DNA of 64,000 nucleotides. Source: Straminergon stramineum. Its lineage: Eukaryota; Streptophyta; Bryopsida; Hypnales; Calliergonaceae. A program made the translations under genes and the position numbers. Below the pieces are notes generated by a model that saw only the letters and a list, made by a program, of their open reading frames with translations, was not told the origin of the DNA and ran no database searches. Of this stretch, positions 46,851-58,824 are shown in pieces. The stretch spans positions 26,454,906 to 26,518,905 of the forward strand of contig OY987264.1 of assembly GCA_963920665.1 (NCBI GenBank), written 5' to 3'. Positions within the stretch are counted from its first letter, which is position 1. The number at the start of each line of letters is the position of its first letter.

Positions 46851-49597
46851 TTTCGAAATGGAATGAAAATGGCAACAAATTACCCACACAATTTCAGCGA
46901 CGCCTTCACTGAGCTTCCATCTTCAGCTTCAAATACTGCCCAATTTCGAACCCGAGGACACCATTCAACTCAAGAATCACAAAGAAATCTCGCCCTACTA
47001 AAACAGAGTACACAAAACCAAAGATTCTTCCAACCCCCAGATGCTTAATCTAAACCTCAGAACCTCTCCGTCAACTTCCTTCGAAATCTTCAATGAAACA
47101 AGCTCTCTAGCTTCTAATGGTGCGGCCTTCCTCAATCCTGTCTGAGGTTCAGACCACTACAGTAACGTAACAAATAGCGCTCGAATTCAAAAATATCGAC
47201 TTCCTTTCAAACCTTCAAATCTTTGGGCGTCATTTTTTCAGCGAGAGAATTGGGGGTGAAGAATTTCTGCAACTTCATCTTCAAATCTGTGAAAAATATC
47301 TCCACCTGCGACCATCTGTTAATCCTTTTCGTGAGCAGATCCATCTGGACTTTTCGAAAGTTGCTTGCCGTGGTCGAATGTGTGAATGGATAGTTCGATG
47401 TAATGTGAATGAATGTGTTCAGGATGAAACAAGGATGGATAATTTGGATGGACCACGACACGAATTCATCCTTGTAGTATAATGTGATGAACGTAATGTG
47501 AAAGCAGGCAGGGTACAGTAACTTTATGAGAGAATAGTGTGTCCTTTGCCGTTGCCACAGTCAAAAGTAATTTTCTAGTTTTTTAATTCATAAAAAATTG
47601 AAATTCAATAACTTTCACGTCATAGGGCCAAACGTCACAAAACAACATCAGAAAAAGTTGGGCCATATTAATTTGGTGTCATTTTGACACAAAAGGTTGC
47701 ACATAGGTCATTTTAGTGTCATTTTATCCATGCTAGGTTGGTATGGAGTTTAGCAACAAATTAACTTAATTGCATTTCAATGCACCATCGTGGCACCATG
47801 TTCACATGCCTTGAAGTTCATGATGAAAGCCCATGATGTGCAAAGAGCTTTTGAACAATACTAAGAATGCAGCCAAGAGACACATGGGCCAAGAGGTCTC
47901 AATAAACAAAACAAATAAACATAGCTTAACTTAAGGTATTAATAGATATAGTTACATGCTAAGATAAGGAGGCTTTGCTTCACATTACCTTATATAACTT
48001 CAATGTTGAATGGTTGGATTTTGGTTAACCATGATCAATCAAGAATCTTAAAGAAATGCATCATAACACTAAAACAATCATCTATTGTGGGAAAGAACAT
48101 GCTTCTCTACATCCAATGAGAGATTGTCATTTACCTTCAAATAGAATCAATTGAGGTGATGAATTTGAGAGGTTTTTGAGTAGACTACACTAGAATGTCA
48201 GTTTTGCAATTGTCCACTCATCGACTTACACTATGAGATGGAAATTTATAGTATCTTAGATATAATCAAATACAATGTGGTCTATACTATATTGATATTG
48301 CCTCAAATCATTTGATTGTCATCCATAGTCATCTAAAATTAGTGTATACTATTCAATCTCTCAAACTAATTGATTTAAATCCTAAAGGACCATTTGTCCC
48401 CTCAGGGAAAAAATAGAAGTTTGGTTAGGCTCTGATGATCTCAATTTTCCACATTATTTTTTGAAATTTCTTTTGAAGATAGAAAAATCCATTAATTCTA
48501 TGGGAATACAAATATTATTCTAATTGGTGCCTAGCAACAACAATAATTCTACAATAAGTTTATTTTTTAGTTCACTAGGTAGTAAAACAAACCACAAAAT
48601 TTTGAATTAAAAAATTAAACAAATAATTTTTAATAGATAATATTTTTGTCTTATGAAGAGTTTTGTTTTGTTCCATTTGGATAAGTGATAAGAAAGTCAT
48701 AAAGCATCTTGTTTGCAAGTAATTTGAGCTTCTTCCTAAAGAAAAAACCTCTTGGATTTGTTTTTTATCTCAATTTTCACACTCCCTTCTCCCCCTCCAA
48801 ATTGTATATTGTTAAATTTGTTTGTTGAAACAATCTCGTTGTCCTATAGGATTAATGTATTTCAATTATACTTTAGAGCTATTAATGATTCCTGTACCTA
48901 CTTCTACTTAACAATTATTTAAAGAATAAAAGTCACCTTTTTGGATGTTCTTTTCTAGACTTCCAATTCAATTCTTCATGGTAATTTTTTTATTCAAACA
49001 TTATAGAGCAAAAAAAATTAATTAAGAAGATTCAAAATCTTCTAATCTAGTCACTCAAGGTGCAAAAAAAACCTTATTTTCTTTACTTCAAATGCAAATG
49101 TCTTGCAATTTATGCAACCACAATTCAATTTTGAATGTTTTTTGAATAAAGATCGAAATCCTTGAGGGATTAATCCTTGAATGATTAGATATTCCAAGCA
49201 AAACTAAACATACTATTCTATCATGTATGGATTTTGTAGCTCTTTTGAACTAGCATACAAAATATAGATTGTAAACTATAACTTGGACATGGCATTTATG
49301 AAGATGTTTTTAAAAAAAATTCCAACTCCATTGATGTGGTTTACCTCAAGAGAGGATTTACCCACATTTAGTGAATACTGCACGTGAGGACAAATATAGT
49401 AGAGAGGTGCTAATGTGGAATTTCCATGTTAGATTTTGAGAGGTCCATGTCACGTTCCACCAATCACTAGATGCCATATGGCTTTTAAAAATACAAAAAC
49501 GACTTTATTTATGTCAAATGTAACCTCACTGAAGATATTGAAAAACTACGTCATCGTTGTCTCCGCTACAACATGGGCAGATTTTCTGAATTATGAT
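46851..49597. other. BASS promoter side, then AT-rich intergenic DNA
   Basis: 46851-47520 is less AT-rich and is the likely leader and promoter of the minus-strand BASS gene. From 47.5 kb the sequence is AT-rich. GGTGTCATTTTGACAC and AGTGTCATTTTATCC near 47680-47730 form a small duplication. A lone TTAA-ATCCTAAAGGACC end is at 48375. Confidence 0.45.
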
Positions 49598-49770
49598 ATA
49601 ACCACCCATTACCAACCACTTAAGCATTCTGTGCATGGTTTGGAACAGGAGAACGCAACATAAGTCTTCTACCTTGTAGAAAGATAGAAATCATGGGGAT
49701 TGCAAATTTTTTGGTAATATTCTACCTTAAATTGAAATTATTATGAGTTTTGGAAGTCTAAAGTTGACAT
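49598..49770. mobile_element. Truncated third copy of the same family
   Basis: CCACCCATTACCAACCACTT then AAGCATTCTGTGCAT matches the left end of the copy at 40505 (ACCCATTTCCAACCACTTAA then GCAATTATGCAT). Similarity weakens after about 100 bases and no right end is seen. Confidence 0.45.
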
Positions 49771-51464
49771 GGACCAATGTTGGGTGTGCTATTTCCGTTG
49801 CAAGCATGGAAGGTCGGAAGTATCTTTTTTTCCCATCGTCGCCATCGATCGATTGCAGTTTGAATGTGGTCGCATCAGGAGAAGGACGCTGTGAGACGCA
49901 GGAATCAATTGAGCCTGAAATTGGACAATTCGGTGCAGGGTGCAGGGTTTTAGGGAGGTTCGGAGGTGGTTATAATTCGCCAGGCTAGATACGTCAGTTC
50001 GAAATCTTCAAGGATTGTTTTTTAGAACTCCTGTATGTTAATTCGTATGAATTATATTTGATTCAGTTTTCCGATTTTTTTTTCGAGAATGTTTGTGATA
50101 TTTGAAGAGTCTGGCTCTGTGTTGAATGACTTGGTGTAAGGTTTGTGAGTGAAGCCATCCTTTTGTGGTGTCTGTATATTGTGAACAGATCGTGTGTGGC
50201 CGATGATTTGAGTTCTTTATGATCGATATTGGACATCAGTTTTTGGTTTCGTTCACATGCTCGACGCTTCTCCATTAGTTATGCTATTGAGATTTACATT
50301 AATTGTATGGAACAATCTGAGTGAAAGCATTGTGCTGTCTTGGTGCTACCTTGGACTAGGATGGATGTCGATTAGTAAATTTTTTCTCCCTTCTTGTTTC
50401 AGAATCTATTTTTTTTTTTCAAAAACAGTCCTTGGACTTGGAGAGATATTAGCTTCTGTCAAAGCTGCTAACGAAGAGGTTAGCATCCTGGTACCATTGC
50501 TAGTCATATCAGTGGAATTGACTTCGATTTTTTGAGGATGTGATATTTGAAGAGTCTCTGTGTTGAATGACTTGGAGTGCAGCCTTCCTTTTCGAGTGAC
50601 ATTGTGTTGATGAGCACTCGTCTGGAATCGTACTCTCTCGTTTCCTTCGCGTATGGTTTTAGAATGGTGTTGGCGTGCAGATGGCATATATCCTCTGTTC
50701 TTCCAGGTGGCAGGAACATGCTGCATTGCGAATTACGAAGGAACTGTGTGATAGCATTCTGGGAGCCGGAAATTCCAGCATTGCAACTTTACGATCTTCA
50801 GCTTCTGGCAGATAAGAGGAGATTGTGGAATCATTACTGGAATTTTCGATCTAGATAGAGTGCGATTCAGCATCGGGGGAGCGAACGAGATCCCACGCCG
50901 GGGGAGTGGCCCCTAATCCTCTTCGTGCTCGCAGAATTTTGTCGGCCAGGCAGTACTCTGATGGGAATGGATGACGATCACAGGATGGATGTGGAAAGTG
51001 CATTGTTGAGATCCTATAAGGACTTCAGGAGAAATCAAAGTACGTCCTTATCGTCATTGAAAAACGTACCCACAAAAAACTTTAATTTCTTGGTACTTTC
51101 TTCTCGGATCCCACCATAGTTGATACTTTTATCCTCCTCCAGCTGTCAACCATATGACTTAGTCATTGGATTTTCACATTTTGTTAGAAAAGTACCAATT
51201 TGTAATACTGTGATGCTGGCAACTGTTCTTTGATGCTCCCCTCTAGTGAAATTTAATGTCTGTGTCTTTTCAGGTTCTTCTTTTGAGTGATGAGTGAGGG
51301 CATTGGTATTTAGAATTTGTGGAACTCATTTGGAATCCCAATGCATCGTGTAAAAAGGAGATCTTCATGCCCAACCTTAGAACAGAAATTCCGCTTAAAG
51401 AGCCCAAAGTCAATCAGAGTAACTGTCAAAACATTCTCCAGTTGCCCTAACCTGTAGGAAATGA
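49740..51464 (+). other. GC-richer island with short coding-like frames, nature unknown
   Basis: Composition differs from the AT-rich flanks. Short open frames occur at 49743-49988, 50257-50535 and 50925-51119; one alternative frame near 50705-50810 reads LRITKELCDSILGAGNSSIA before a stop. None resembles a known family, and no splice model joins them cleanly. A roughly 75-bp direct repeat containing GTGATATTTGAAGAGTCT and TGTGTTGAATGACTTGG occurs near 50085-50165 and 50530-50600. A dead gene or a long non-coding transcript are both possible. Confidence 0.3.
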
Positions 51465-51905
51465 TTCTGGCTTTGGGGTGCGGCCGAGTCTCTGCGCATC
51501 AGCGAGGCCTTTGTTCATCACGTCGATCGAGATGAACGGGACGGAGCATCAGACCTCTCCTTCCGCAAGCATTGGTATGAAAGTTTGTGTTGCGAAGCTG
51601 ATGAAAGATTTTCGAGCAGTATGGCAGGAATTCCCAAACGCAGTCTTGTCAGCCCAAATATGCCCCTGCTTGTTCTTCCACCAATTTCTTCCGCCCCTTT
51701 CCGAATTGCAATCTATTTCGGGTCGCGAAGGGAGGTCGCCTTGCTACAGCAGCGATTGGTTGTTCAAGCAAATGAGTCATGTTCAACGCTAGCTGTTGTT
51801 GCTAGCGAATCGCCTTCGCTCGAAACTCGGCGTTACGTGTTTGGTCTAGGACTGCGGTTTTGGAGTGCGGTTAGTATGTTAGAGCATCTCCATGGGCCAC
51901 GGTAG
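51465..51905 (+). other. Unrecognised coding-like open frame, cut by a short element
   Basis: A 146-codon frame with no stop runs from 51465 to 51905 in GC-richer DNA with gene-like composition. It begins after a stop and without an early ATG, so it would need an upstream exon or be a gene fragment. The first internal ATG gives MAGIPKRSLVSPNMPLLVLP, followed by SRREVALLQQRLVVQANE. Residues mix charged and hydrophobic as real proteins do, but I recognise no domain. The last codons lie inside the AGAGCATCT element starting at 51881, so any original reading frame was broken there. It may be a pseudogene remnant, perhaps together with the next entry. Confidence 0.3.
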
Positions 51906-52332
51906 GCCGGTCCGCAACGTCAGGATAGCGGGGGAGACGAGAGAGGTGACCGTTAACTTACAACGCTTCCCGGGCGCTGGATCGGCAATTGCCAAGGGAA
52001 ATGCCGGGCCTCGCTGTTGTTGTCGTTTGCCGGTCGAGCTCTTCAACCCAGAACTACCTTGCTGCGTCAGGCACATTGATCTGCACATCCCTCGTGTTTG
52101 GCACAACTTGCAGCAATAGCAGGGCGGGAGAAACATCAAGCTGTGACATATTTGCGGCAGTGAGCGTCAGAATATGGCAGGTCTGCAGCAATTTCAGGGG
52201 CTCTACGCGGTCGTGAGGGGACCGGCAGACTGGCTCAGGTGCAGCGGGGCCCTGTACTGTCCAGCAGCCCCTGGACCCTGCTTCTGGCCGGCCTGCTGGG
52301 CCGCGTCGGTGTCCCCAGAGGAAAGATGCTCT
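51881..52332. mobile_element. AGAGCATCT-ended short element (452 bp)
   Basis: Starts AGAGCATCTCCATGGGCC and ends AAAGATGCTCT. The interior is GC-rich, unlike most of the window. AGAGCATCTCCA is a widespread terminus of plant non-autonomous elements. It interrupts the open frame that reaches 51905. Confidence 0.65.
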
Positions 52333-52462
52333 TACAGAGTTGCTTTGGAACGGAGAAAAAAACAGTCTTCAGTAGGGTTCAGGGTGTTTGTAGTAGGTGG
52401 GATTAGATTAATTTTAAAGTAGTGACCGTTACTAATATTTCCATGAGAATATTAACCGTTAA

Positions 52463-52693
52463 CCCTTAAAAGACAGATTGGCGACTGTGGAAATCATCCT
52501 ATTCGGAGCCATGTGGCATCATCTACTTTAAATAAATATCTATCTATATAAATATTCATTGTAGGTCAAACTACTATAGAAGATCTCCCTTTTCCAGACA
52601 AAATTCCAAAGATGAATAGTTGTACTTTTGTCCCACACAAAAAGATAGTCTATCATCCATTGGACACTAAACATTCGTAGTGACGGTTATGGG
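52463..52693. mobile_element. TTAA-type short element (231 bp)
   Basis: TTAA on the left, TTGA on the right. Starts CCCTTAAAAGACAG and ends GACGGTTATGGG. The interior aligns with the copies at 22099, 23214 and, inverted, 61254, for example GTGGCATCATCTACTTTAAA and CAAAATTCCAAAGATGAA. Confidence 0.8.
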
Positions 52694-53589
52694 TTGAAGG
52701 ATATGGTTCCCATAACCAAGGTAGTCACCAAAACTGCTTTGATTATTGGACCAACAAGTGTATTCTTCATTTCTACAGTGAATAGTCATATCATTTATCA
52801 CCCACTTTTCGGCCTCATAGTTCTTTAAGGATTCATAGCTTTGAAGAATTTGATATTATGAATATCAACATTTCAGTTGGTTGTCACTAGTAGTCTAGAG
52901 AATAATGTAGTTGTAGTTTATAAATATGAAAATTACATACAAACAAGTTTAAATAAACTGAAAATATTCTTTTAAACTTGTAAATTCATAGGTATGCAAA
53001 AAAGAAATTTCCAAATATACAATTACAAATTCTAAAATTCCGTAATCTTCAACTAGTTGCAACATTAGCTCAATGAAATAGAGCCCTTGTTTTATCACAA
53101 ATAGTATGACTTTGAAAAATTAGCATTACACACATTAAGCCATAAGTACGTCTAATTACAACCCCACTTGATTTTGTCACAATGTACATCCCTTCCGATT
53201 ATTTCCGAACTAAAATATAGTGGATGGTCATTCTTCTCTTATAAAACTTACACCACATGAATAAGAAAAGAATAACAACTCCATAATTACGTTTTGAAAA
53301 GATGATAGGAATAGTGTTGTTAGGAAAAGAATCGATTGTTGGTTTAAAGTTAGTTGGTGGAATTGGGTAAAAAACCCAATTGCAATTTGAAAACATGGAT
53401 CCCCATAGTAGTGGAAAATCCTGTAAAATTTTTATTTAGAGAAAAAAAATAGAAAAAATTAATATTAGCTAGTAAACATTCAAAAAATACCCCTAACATA
53501 TTTTCACCTTTTTGCAATGAAATTCTATTTCATTTGTTTCAAAAAATAAAGTCATATATATATAATATTAATTACACATTGTCACTTGG

Positions 53590-54840
53590 TTTGTCACGAC
53601 CCATTGTCACAAATTTGATCGCATTTTCATCCCGATTATTTCATCCAATCATTATAAATATTTTCCATCCGGTTTTGTAAGGTTGAGAGTCGACTGCATG
53701 GCTGTAGAGTCCATTTACTCCATGGTTCCATGTGACACTGCAATATATATATACCCAACACTGGATGGGGCATGGATTACATTCAATAAGGGAGGGGCAC
53801 TGCCTACCATAAATGGAAAAAATATCTTCGGGTGGTACTCTAATAACCACACTCTAATAACCACATAGTGTTATTGCACTGACAGGATGACAATCAGGCA
53901 GTGCAGTGGACCTTCAGAATACGAAGTATTTATTATGCAAGAGAAGAAAGAAGTTTCGCCTTCTGGGGAGTCAGCTTTGGCTGTTTCAACTTATTGGTAA
54001 ATTTTTATTTTTAATTTAAAAAAATAAAAATTTAACAAATGAAACGGAATTTCATTGCAAAGGCAAAGTAATTACAAGGCCACCAGGCCCAAGTGGCTTG
54101 GTGAAATCTTTTGCAATGCAATCCACATCAGTGCTTCAAAAAAAACACCAGAAAACAATGAAATTCCGTTTCATTTGTGTAAAAGAAAGAAAGAAATGCA
54201 AAAGAATGAATTGAAAGCAAAAGAAAATTAGACTATCATTCATCCATTCCAAAGTGTCCAACCCAACAAGGTTGTTGTATTGAATGACTTTTTGCTAAAA
54301 AGCAATGCAAATTTTTTTATAGAGGGAATATTTGGTGTGAGATATTCTTCCTTTTTTTCTAGAGGATGAAATTGAAGAAATGCTACCAAAATCTTTGGGC
54401 CATATAGTAGCGTTCTATTTTTGGATGAATGTACAACCTTTGGAATGGATACATACCTTTTCATCCTTATATGACAAGTTTCCTCCATTTTTGTTGGGAT
54501 AGAAATAGCTTCATCACTCCAATCAAGATGTATACTCTTTTTGGATGAATAACTACATTTCCATCCACATATGGCAAATTTCATCCATTTCTATGGGATC
54601 TAAATAGCTTCATCACTTTGTCCATCTAGTCAAGATTGCTTTGTGCACTGCCTAAAATCTATTAAATTCAACACAAATTTTCATGCAATTTGTCACAAAC
54701 CATTGTCACAAATATGGTCACGATTTCATCCCCAATATTTCTTCATGTCATCTTGAATGTTTTTCATCCGGTTCTGTAAGACTTCGCTGTCCCATATTCA
54801 CCTAAGTTAAGTTCAATGTTACATTGCAACAGGTCTTTGG
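53590..54840 (+). repeat. Direct duplication about 1.1 kb apart
   Basis: TTGTCACGACCCATTGTCAC near 53590, followed by TTTCATCC..ATTTC and TTTTCCATCCGGTTTTGTAAG, is repeated near 54690-54785 with small changes (TTGTCACAAACCATTGTCAC, TTTTTCATCCGGTTCTGTAAG). Between them lie an AT-rich stretch and the 144-bp element at 54035. Confidence 0.65.
54035..54178. mobile_element. Short element with perfect 23-bp terminal inverted repeats (144 bp)
   Basis: Starts ACAAATGAAACGGAATTTCA and ends in its exact inverse. Each arm is itself partly palindromic (ATGAAA...TTTCAT). A related single arm lies at 53514-53541. No clear target duplication was found. Confidence 0.8.
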
Positions 54841-55720
54841 CTCATTGCTAGTAAAATGAAAAACAAAAACAAAAAACAAAAACCCTGGTCCAAACCAGCT
54901 TAAGGTAAGGTAAGCTTAAGGTCAGTACCCCCAAACAGGAAGTAAAGTTTCCAGAAGATTCGATTCAGTACTCCCGGAACCCAGAGCCCACCGGCCCCCC
55001 TGAGTGGCAGGAAAGGAAATCCTATGATGGAATTCTCCTGATGATTCTGACAGGACGCAAAAAGGCCTCCCCTCCTCCCACCCAACGAAAACACGCCACG
55101 TGGCTCACCCAAACCCACCCCTGTCTTGACTGGACGGACGGACGGACGGACGGAGTGATGAATTTTGTTTTCATCCATTTCCGTGGGATGTACAGTACTT
55201 ATTACTGTACGGTAGTAGTAAGTAAATAAGTAACTTCTTCATTCCGTCCGTCCAGTCAAGCGATGAATTATTATTTTCATAATAAGGAATATTTGGTGAA
55301 ATATTCTTGCTTTTTCAGTGGATGAAATCGCTACTCTGCTACTGAACCTTGGGACGGTATTGCTCTATTTTGGACAATTGTAAATTGGTTTGGATGCATA
55401 AATGAAATTTCATTTATAGATTGTAAGTTTCATCCATTTTGTGGAATGGAAAGAACTTCATCATTCTGTCTGTCCACTCAAGCAATGAATTTTTTTTGGT
55501 AGGGAACGTTTGGTGAAATATTTTTTCTTTTACAGTGGATTGACAACTCGTTACTTTGCTACCAACTAAATCTTGGGACAGTATCAATCGCTCTATTTTG
55601 GATGAATGTACATTTGTTTGGATGAATAAATCACTTTGGCAAATTTCATCTCTAGGTTGCAAGTTTCATCCAATTTCATCTCTGGGATGCAAATAGCTTC
55701 AGCCTTCCGGTGATTATCGC
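54236..55720 (+). repeat. Diverged tandem repeats of about 225-235 bp
   Basis: Recurrent units carry TTTCATCCATTT, a GGGAT.TAAATAGCTTCATCA-like run, a GTC(C/T)GTCCA.TCAAG motif, GATGAATT, GGAATATTTGGTGAAATATT and GCTCTATTTTGGA. The clearest neighbours are offset by 222 bp (GATGAATT words at 55262 and 55484). At least four partial to full units are present; the block between about 54660 and 55130 is different DNA. Confidence 0.6.
55132..55154 (+). repeat. (GGAC) tetranucleotide microsatellite
   Basis: Nearly six uninterrupted GGAC units. Related single copies (GTCCGTCCAG, CTGTCTGTCCA) recur at 55245 and 55466 at the same place in each longer tandem unit, so the microsatellite grew from a motif of that repeat. 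Confidence 0.9.
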
Positions 55721-56140
55721 TCTCTGCACTGCCTAAAATAAATGAAAGAAAATTAAAAAAATGCTTTGGCCTTTCCCGCGCGACGGTTCCGAGCTGGAAC
55801 CGGGACCCCTCCACGTCATCCCTGACGCCCCCCCTTTCCCGGCTCTGCGTCACACTATTCCCGACCCCCGCGGCCCGCCTAACAGCTTCCCCGATCACCT
55901 CGGCGATGGCGGACTGATGAAGAAGAAGAAGAAGAAGAAGAAGAAGCCCTTCCTCGTCCGCCATCTTTATTATGGCGCAACAGAAAGAACCAGCCTGCAC
56001 GGACTCAGGCTAAAGTCGCAGACGGATGCTGACAAGGCGTGATCTGCCATTCTCTTGCATTTATAGCAGATTTTAAGAGAGAGAGAGCGAGAGCGTGAGA
56101 CAGGAGAGGCACGACGGCGAGTAAGTTAGTAGGGGCGACG
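55700..56140 (+). promoter_or_regulatory. Promoter and leader region of the sterol desaturase gene
   Basis: A GC-rich stretch (55765-55915) is followed by a GAA microsatellite and a purine run of GAGAG type at 56078-56100, directly before the ATG. GC enrichment plus GA-rich leader is common at plant promoters. No TATA box was assigned with confidence. Open frames crossing this block on either strand resemble no family. Confidence 0.4.
55919..55946 (+). repeat. (GAA)9 microsatellite upstream of the sterol desaturase
   Basis: Uninterrupted GAA repeat of about 28 bp, about 195 bases before the start codon. It could be transcribed in the 5' leader. Confidence 0.95.
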
Positions 56141-57275
56141 ATGGCGGTGGGGGTGCGTTCTTCTCGGGTTGTGTGGTGGTGTATTGCGGTGACCCTCGTC
56201 GTCGTCGTCGTCGCCCTTGTGCCCTTGTGCATGTCCGCCGATGTGGAAGTGGTGAATGGATCCTCGGTGGGCGTGAGTTCCATGGTGGTGGAGGAGAAGA
56301 GGCAGTTGGTGAAAGGGAGTCCGGAGTATTTGCAGCAGTTTGTGGATGAGACGGAATGGTACAACGATTTGGTGCTGGGGTGGTGGCTTCCGGGTTCGGT
56401 GCGGGGTGCGATTCCGCATATGTTGCAGACGTGGTTGCGGAACTATGTGGCGGGAATGATTGTGTACTTCGTGTCAGGTGGCTTGTGGAGTCTTTATGTT
56501 TATTCTTGGAAGGGCGACGTTTTCTTCCCTGCAGGTGAGGGTTATTAGGAATTGGCACGCAGATGATAGTTCGGTTTATCGGGATTACACGATTGGGGTG
56601 GGTGAGTGGGGTCGAGGATTGTTTCATTGCGTGTGCCTTAATAGTTGCTTCAAGAAAGCATGATAGGAGTCCGTGACAAGGGCATGAATCTGGAGTAGGA
56701 AGGCTGTGTTCGTAAGCACTGTACGGGGTCCTTCAATGGGATGGGATTGCGATTTTTTGCGTTCTTTAGAAGTCTGGATCCGGAGAAGTCTGGATCTGGA
56801 TGTTGAGGGATACGTAGCTGTTGTGGTGTCGATCTGGGTCTCGAATTGGTGCTCGTTTGCGTTTCCAGTGGTCTACGCATATTCTGTCTCGAGGTTGACC
56901 CCCAAGTGCTTAAGCTAAATAAAGAAACCTCACTTTGGAAGCTTATAGTCGATTATGGAAGCCAATGAGAACTTTCAAATTATGTATTTTTCTAAAGAAT
57001 TCAGGCATGATTTCTTGTTTTGATTGGTACAATCTGTTACTTCCCCTGCAGTTTTTCACATGATTTACTTCAACTCCTATTGGAATGGGACCGTTTGGGC
57101 ACTTAGGGTTTAAAGACCATAAAATTGGGAGGTTTCTGTGTATTGACGTCACATGCATTCGTTCTTCGATGTAACAAGTATGGGTTCCCATTGTGATTAC
57201 TTGTTGCCAGCCGTATATAAATTGGTTGTGAGGGAATATCTTCCAATCTGTGCGAATACTACTGTATCTACTGGT

Positions 57276-57323
<48 letters not shown>

Positions 57324-58309
57324 CATCTTAGGGGTTTATGCCTGGCACTCTTTCCTCCGTGTACATCGTCCCGGAATCCTAACTTGTGTATCAACATTGT
57401 TTCAGGTGATATTCCTGGGAAGGAGCCCATTATGCTTCAGATCTGGGTGACTATGAAGGCCATGCCAGTATACACGGGGCTGCCAACTCTTTCAGAGTAC
57501 ATGATCGAGAAGGGCTGGACCAAGTGTTTTGCACGTTTTGACGAAGTTGGGTTGCCCACCTACATCTGCTTAGTGGTCGCTTACTTGACACTGGTGGAGT
57601 TTGCAATCTATTGGATCCACAGGGAGCTGCACGACATTAAACCCTTGTATAAGCTTCTCCATGCAACGCACCATATCTACAACAAGCAGAACACGCTGTC
57701 ACCTTTTGCAGGTGCTTTTTCCCACGTGGTTACGCTTATCTATCCCATATAGCAAGCGTATCTTCATCATTTTCCATGAAGTGCGCTTTTTAGTGAAGTT
57801 TGAAATCCATCAAATTTTTCTGTTGTTTATGTGACTTTTGGCATGGGTGGCAATAACAACAAACATTAATTTCAAGAATATGGCAAGAAGTGTCAAGATG
57901 TTTACTTAGTAGCTCGCTATTCATTGGAAGCTTCACTAAAAAAGAACTAAGGTTGGATTGATTTGGAATTGTTGAACCTTATCGCTTTTGTGGTTGCGCT
58001 GCAGGTTTGGCCTTCCATCCGATCGACGGAATCTTACAAGCGTGTCCTCATGTGATTGTGCTGTTTCTGATGCCGATGCACTTTTTCACTCACGAGGTTT
58101 TACTCTTCTGCGAAGGAATTTGGACAACCAACATACACGACTGCATCGACGGAAATGTATGGGGCATCATGGGTGCTGGCTTCCACACTATTCATCATAC
58201 AACCTACCGACACAATTATGGCCACTACACAGTGTTCATGGATTCGTTGTTTGGTACTTTGCGTGATCCTTATGAACGAAAGGCAACACAATCAAAGAAG
58301 GTTTCGTAG
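56141..58309 (+). CDS. STE1: Delta7-sterol C5(6)-desaturase, 3 exons, 334 aa
   Basis: Exons: 56141-56534, 57406-57711, 58005-58309 (stop included), both joins GT-AG and phase 1. The enzyme introduces the C5-C6 double bond into delta7 sterols in the ER membrane, a late step toward phytosterols and brassinosteroids (Arabidopsis STE1/DWF7, fungal ERG3). The three di-iron histidine boxes are complete: HRELH (203-207), HATHH (217-221) and HTIHH (294-298), followed by TTYRHNYGH (299-307). Other family blocks are [14 protein letters not shown] (62-75), LQTWLRNY (95-102), GWTKCFA (168-174) and [11 protein letters not shown] (224-234). Residues 1-61 are an extension compared with about 281-aa angiosperm enzymes and hold a hydrophobic stretch (11-30) that could be a signal anchor. 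Internal Met 31 or 48 could be alternative starts. Introns are 871 and 293 bp. The 3' UTR probably ends near 58560. Confidence 0.95.
57278..57321 (+). repeat. (TC)22 microsatellite in intron 1 of the sterol desaturase
   Basis: Perfect TC dinucleotide array of 44 bp, ending about 85 bases before the exon 2 acceptor. It may act as an extended polypyrimidine region and is likely length-variable. Confidence 0.97.
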
Positions 58310-58824
58310 GGACCCGGTTGAAATCTCTTTAATTTATCTGGTTTTAACACTGACTTCTCAATCATCAGTGGATGTGGTAGTCATTTAAAAATATTTGCTG
58401 CCAAAAATTTATTCATTTGAATCCCAAATCACTGATGACACATGTTTGTGTGCTGTTGAGAGAACCAACCCTAAGCTTGCCCTATTCTAGTTCTGGATTC
58501 TTGCGGAGTTTCAGGGGCCTCATCAGCTGTAGCCATGTTGATGAGAAATGTATTTGTAATGTTCAATAGTGATCACATTGGAAATATGGAATACATTCTT
58601 TTCTCAGCAGTTGTTTCTTGTGCATCTGTCGCTTGTGTATCTGTTGGAAGGATATGGTAACAACTGGTTACAGTGCAAATTGAAGTGGTCCATGAACAGC
58701 AATTGATCAATGCAGATTTTCTCTGAAAAGTTTAGAGTGCCAATGGTCATTGAAGGGAAACATCTGTATCAAAAGGGGAAAAAACTTAGTCCCAATTGTC
58801 ACATGTCTTATGCACGAGTTCATT

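Noticed and set aside
55096..55103. G-box core CCACGTGG about 1 kb upstream of the sterol desaturase
   Set aside because: An 8-base word this far from the gene is weak evidence and lies in repetitive DNA.
55593..56000. 135-codon minus-strand frame
   Set aside because: It consists of the GAA microsatellite read as Leu repeats plus tandem-repeat DNA.
56073..56627. 184-codon minus-strand frame, proline-rich
   Set aside because: It is the antisense shadow of exon 1 of the sterol desaturase; composition is low-complexity and no family fits.
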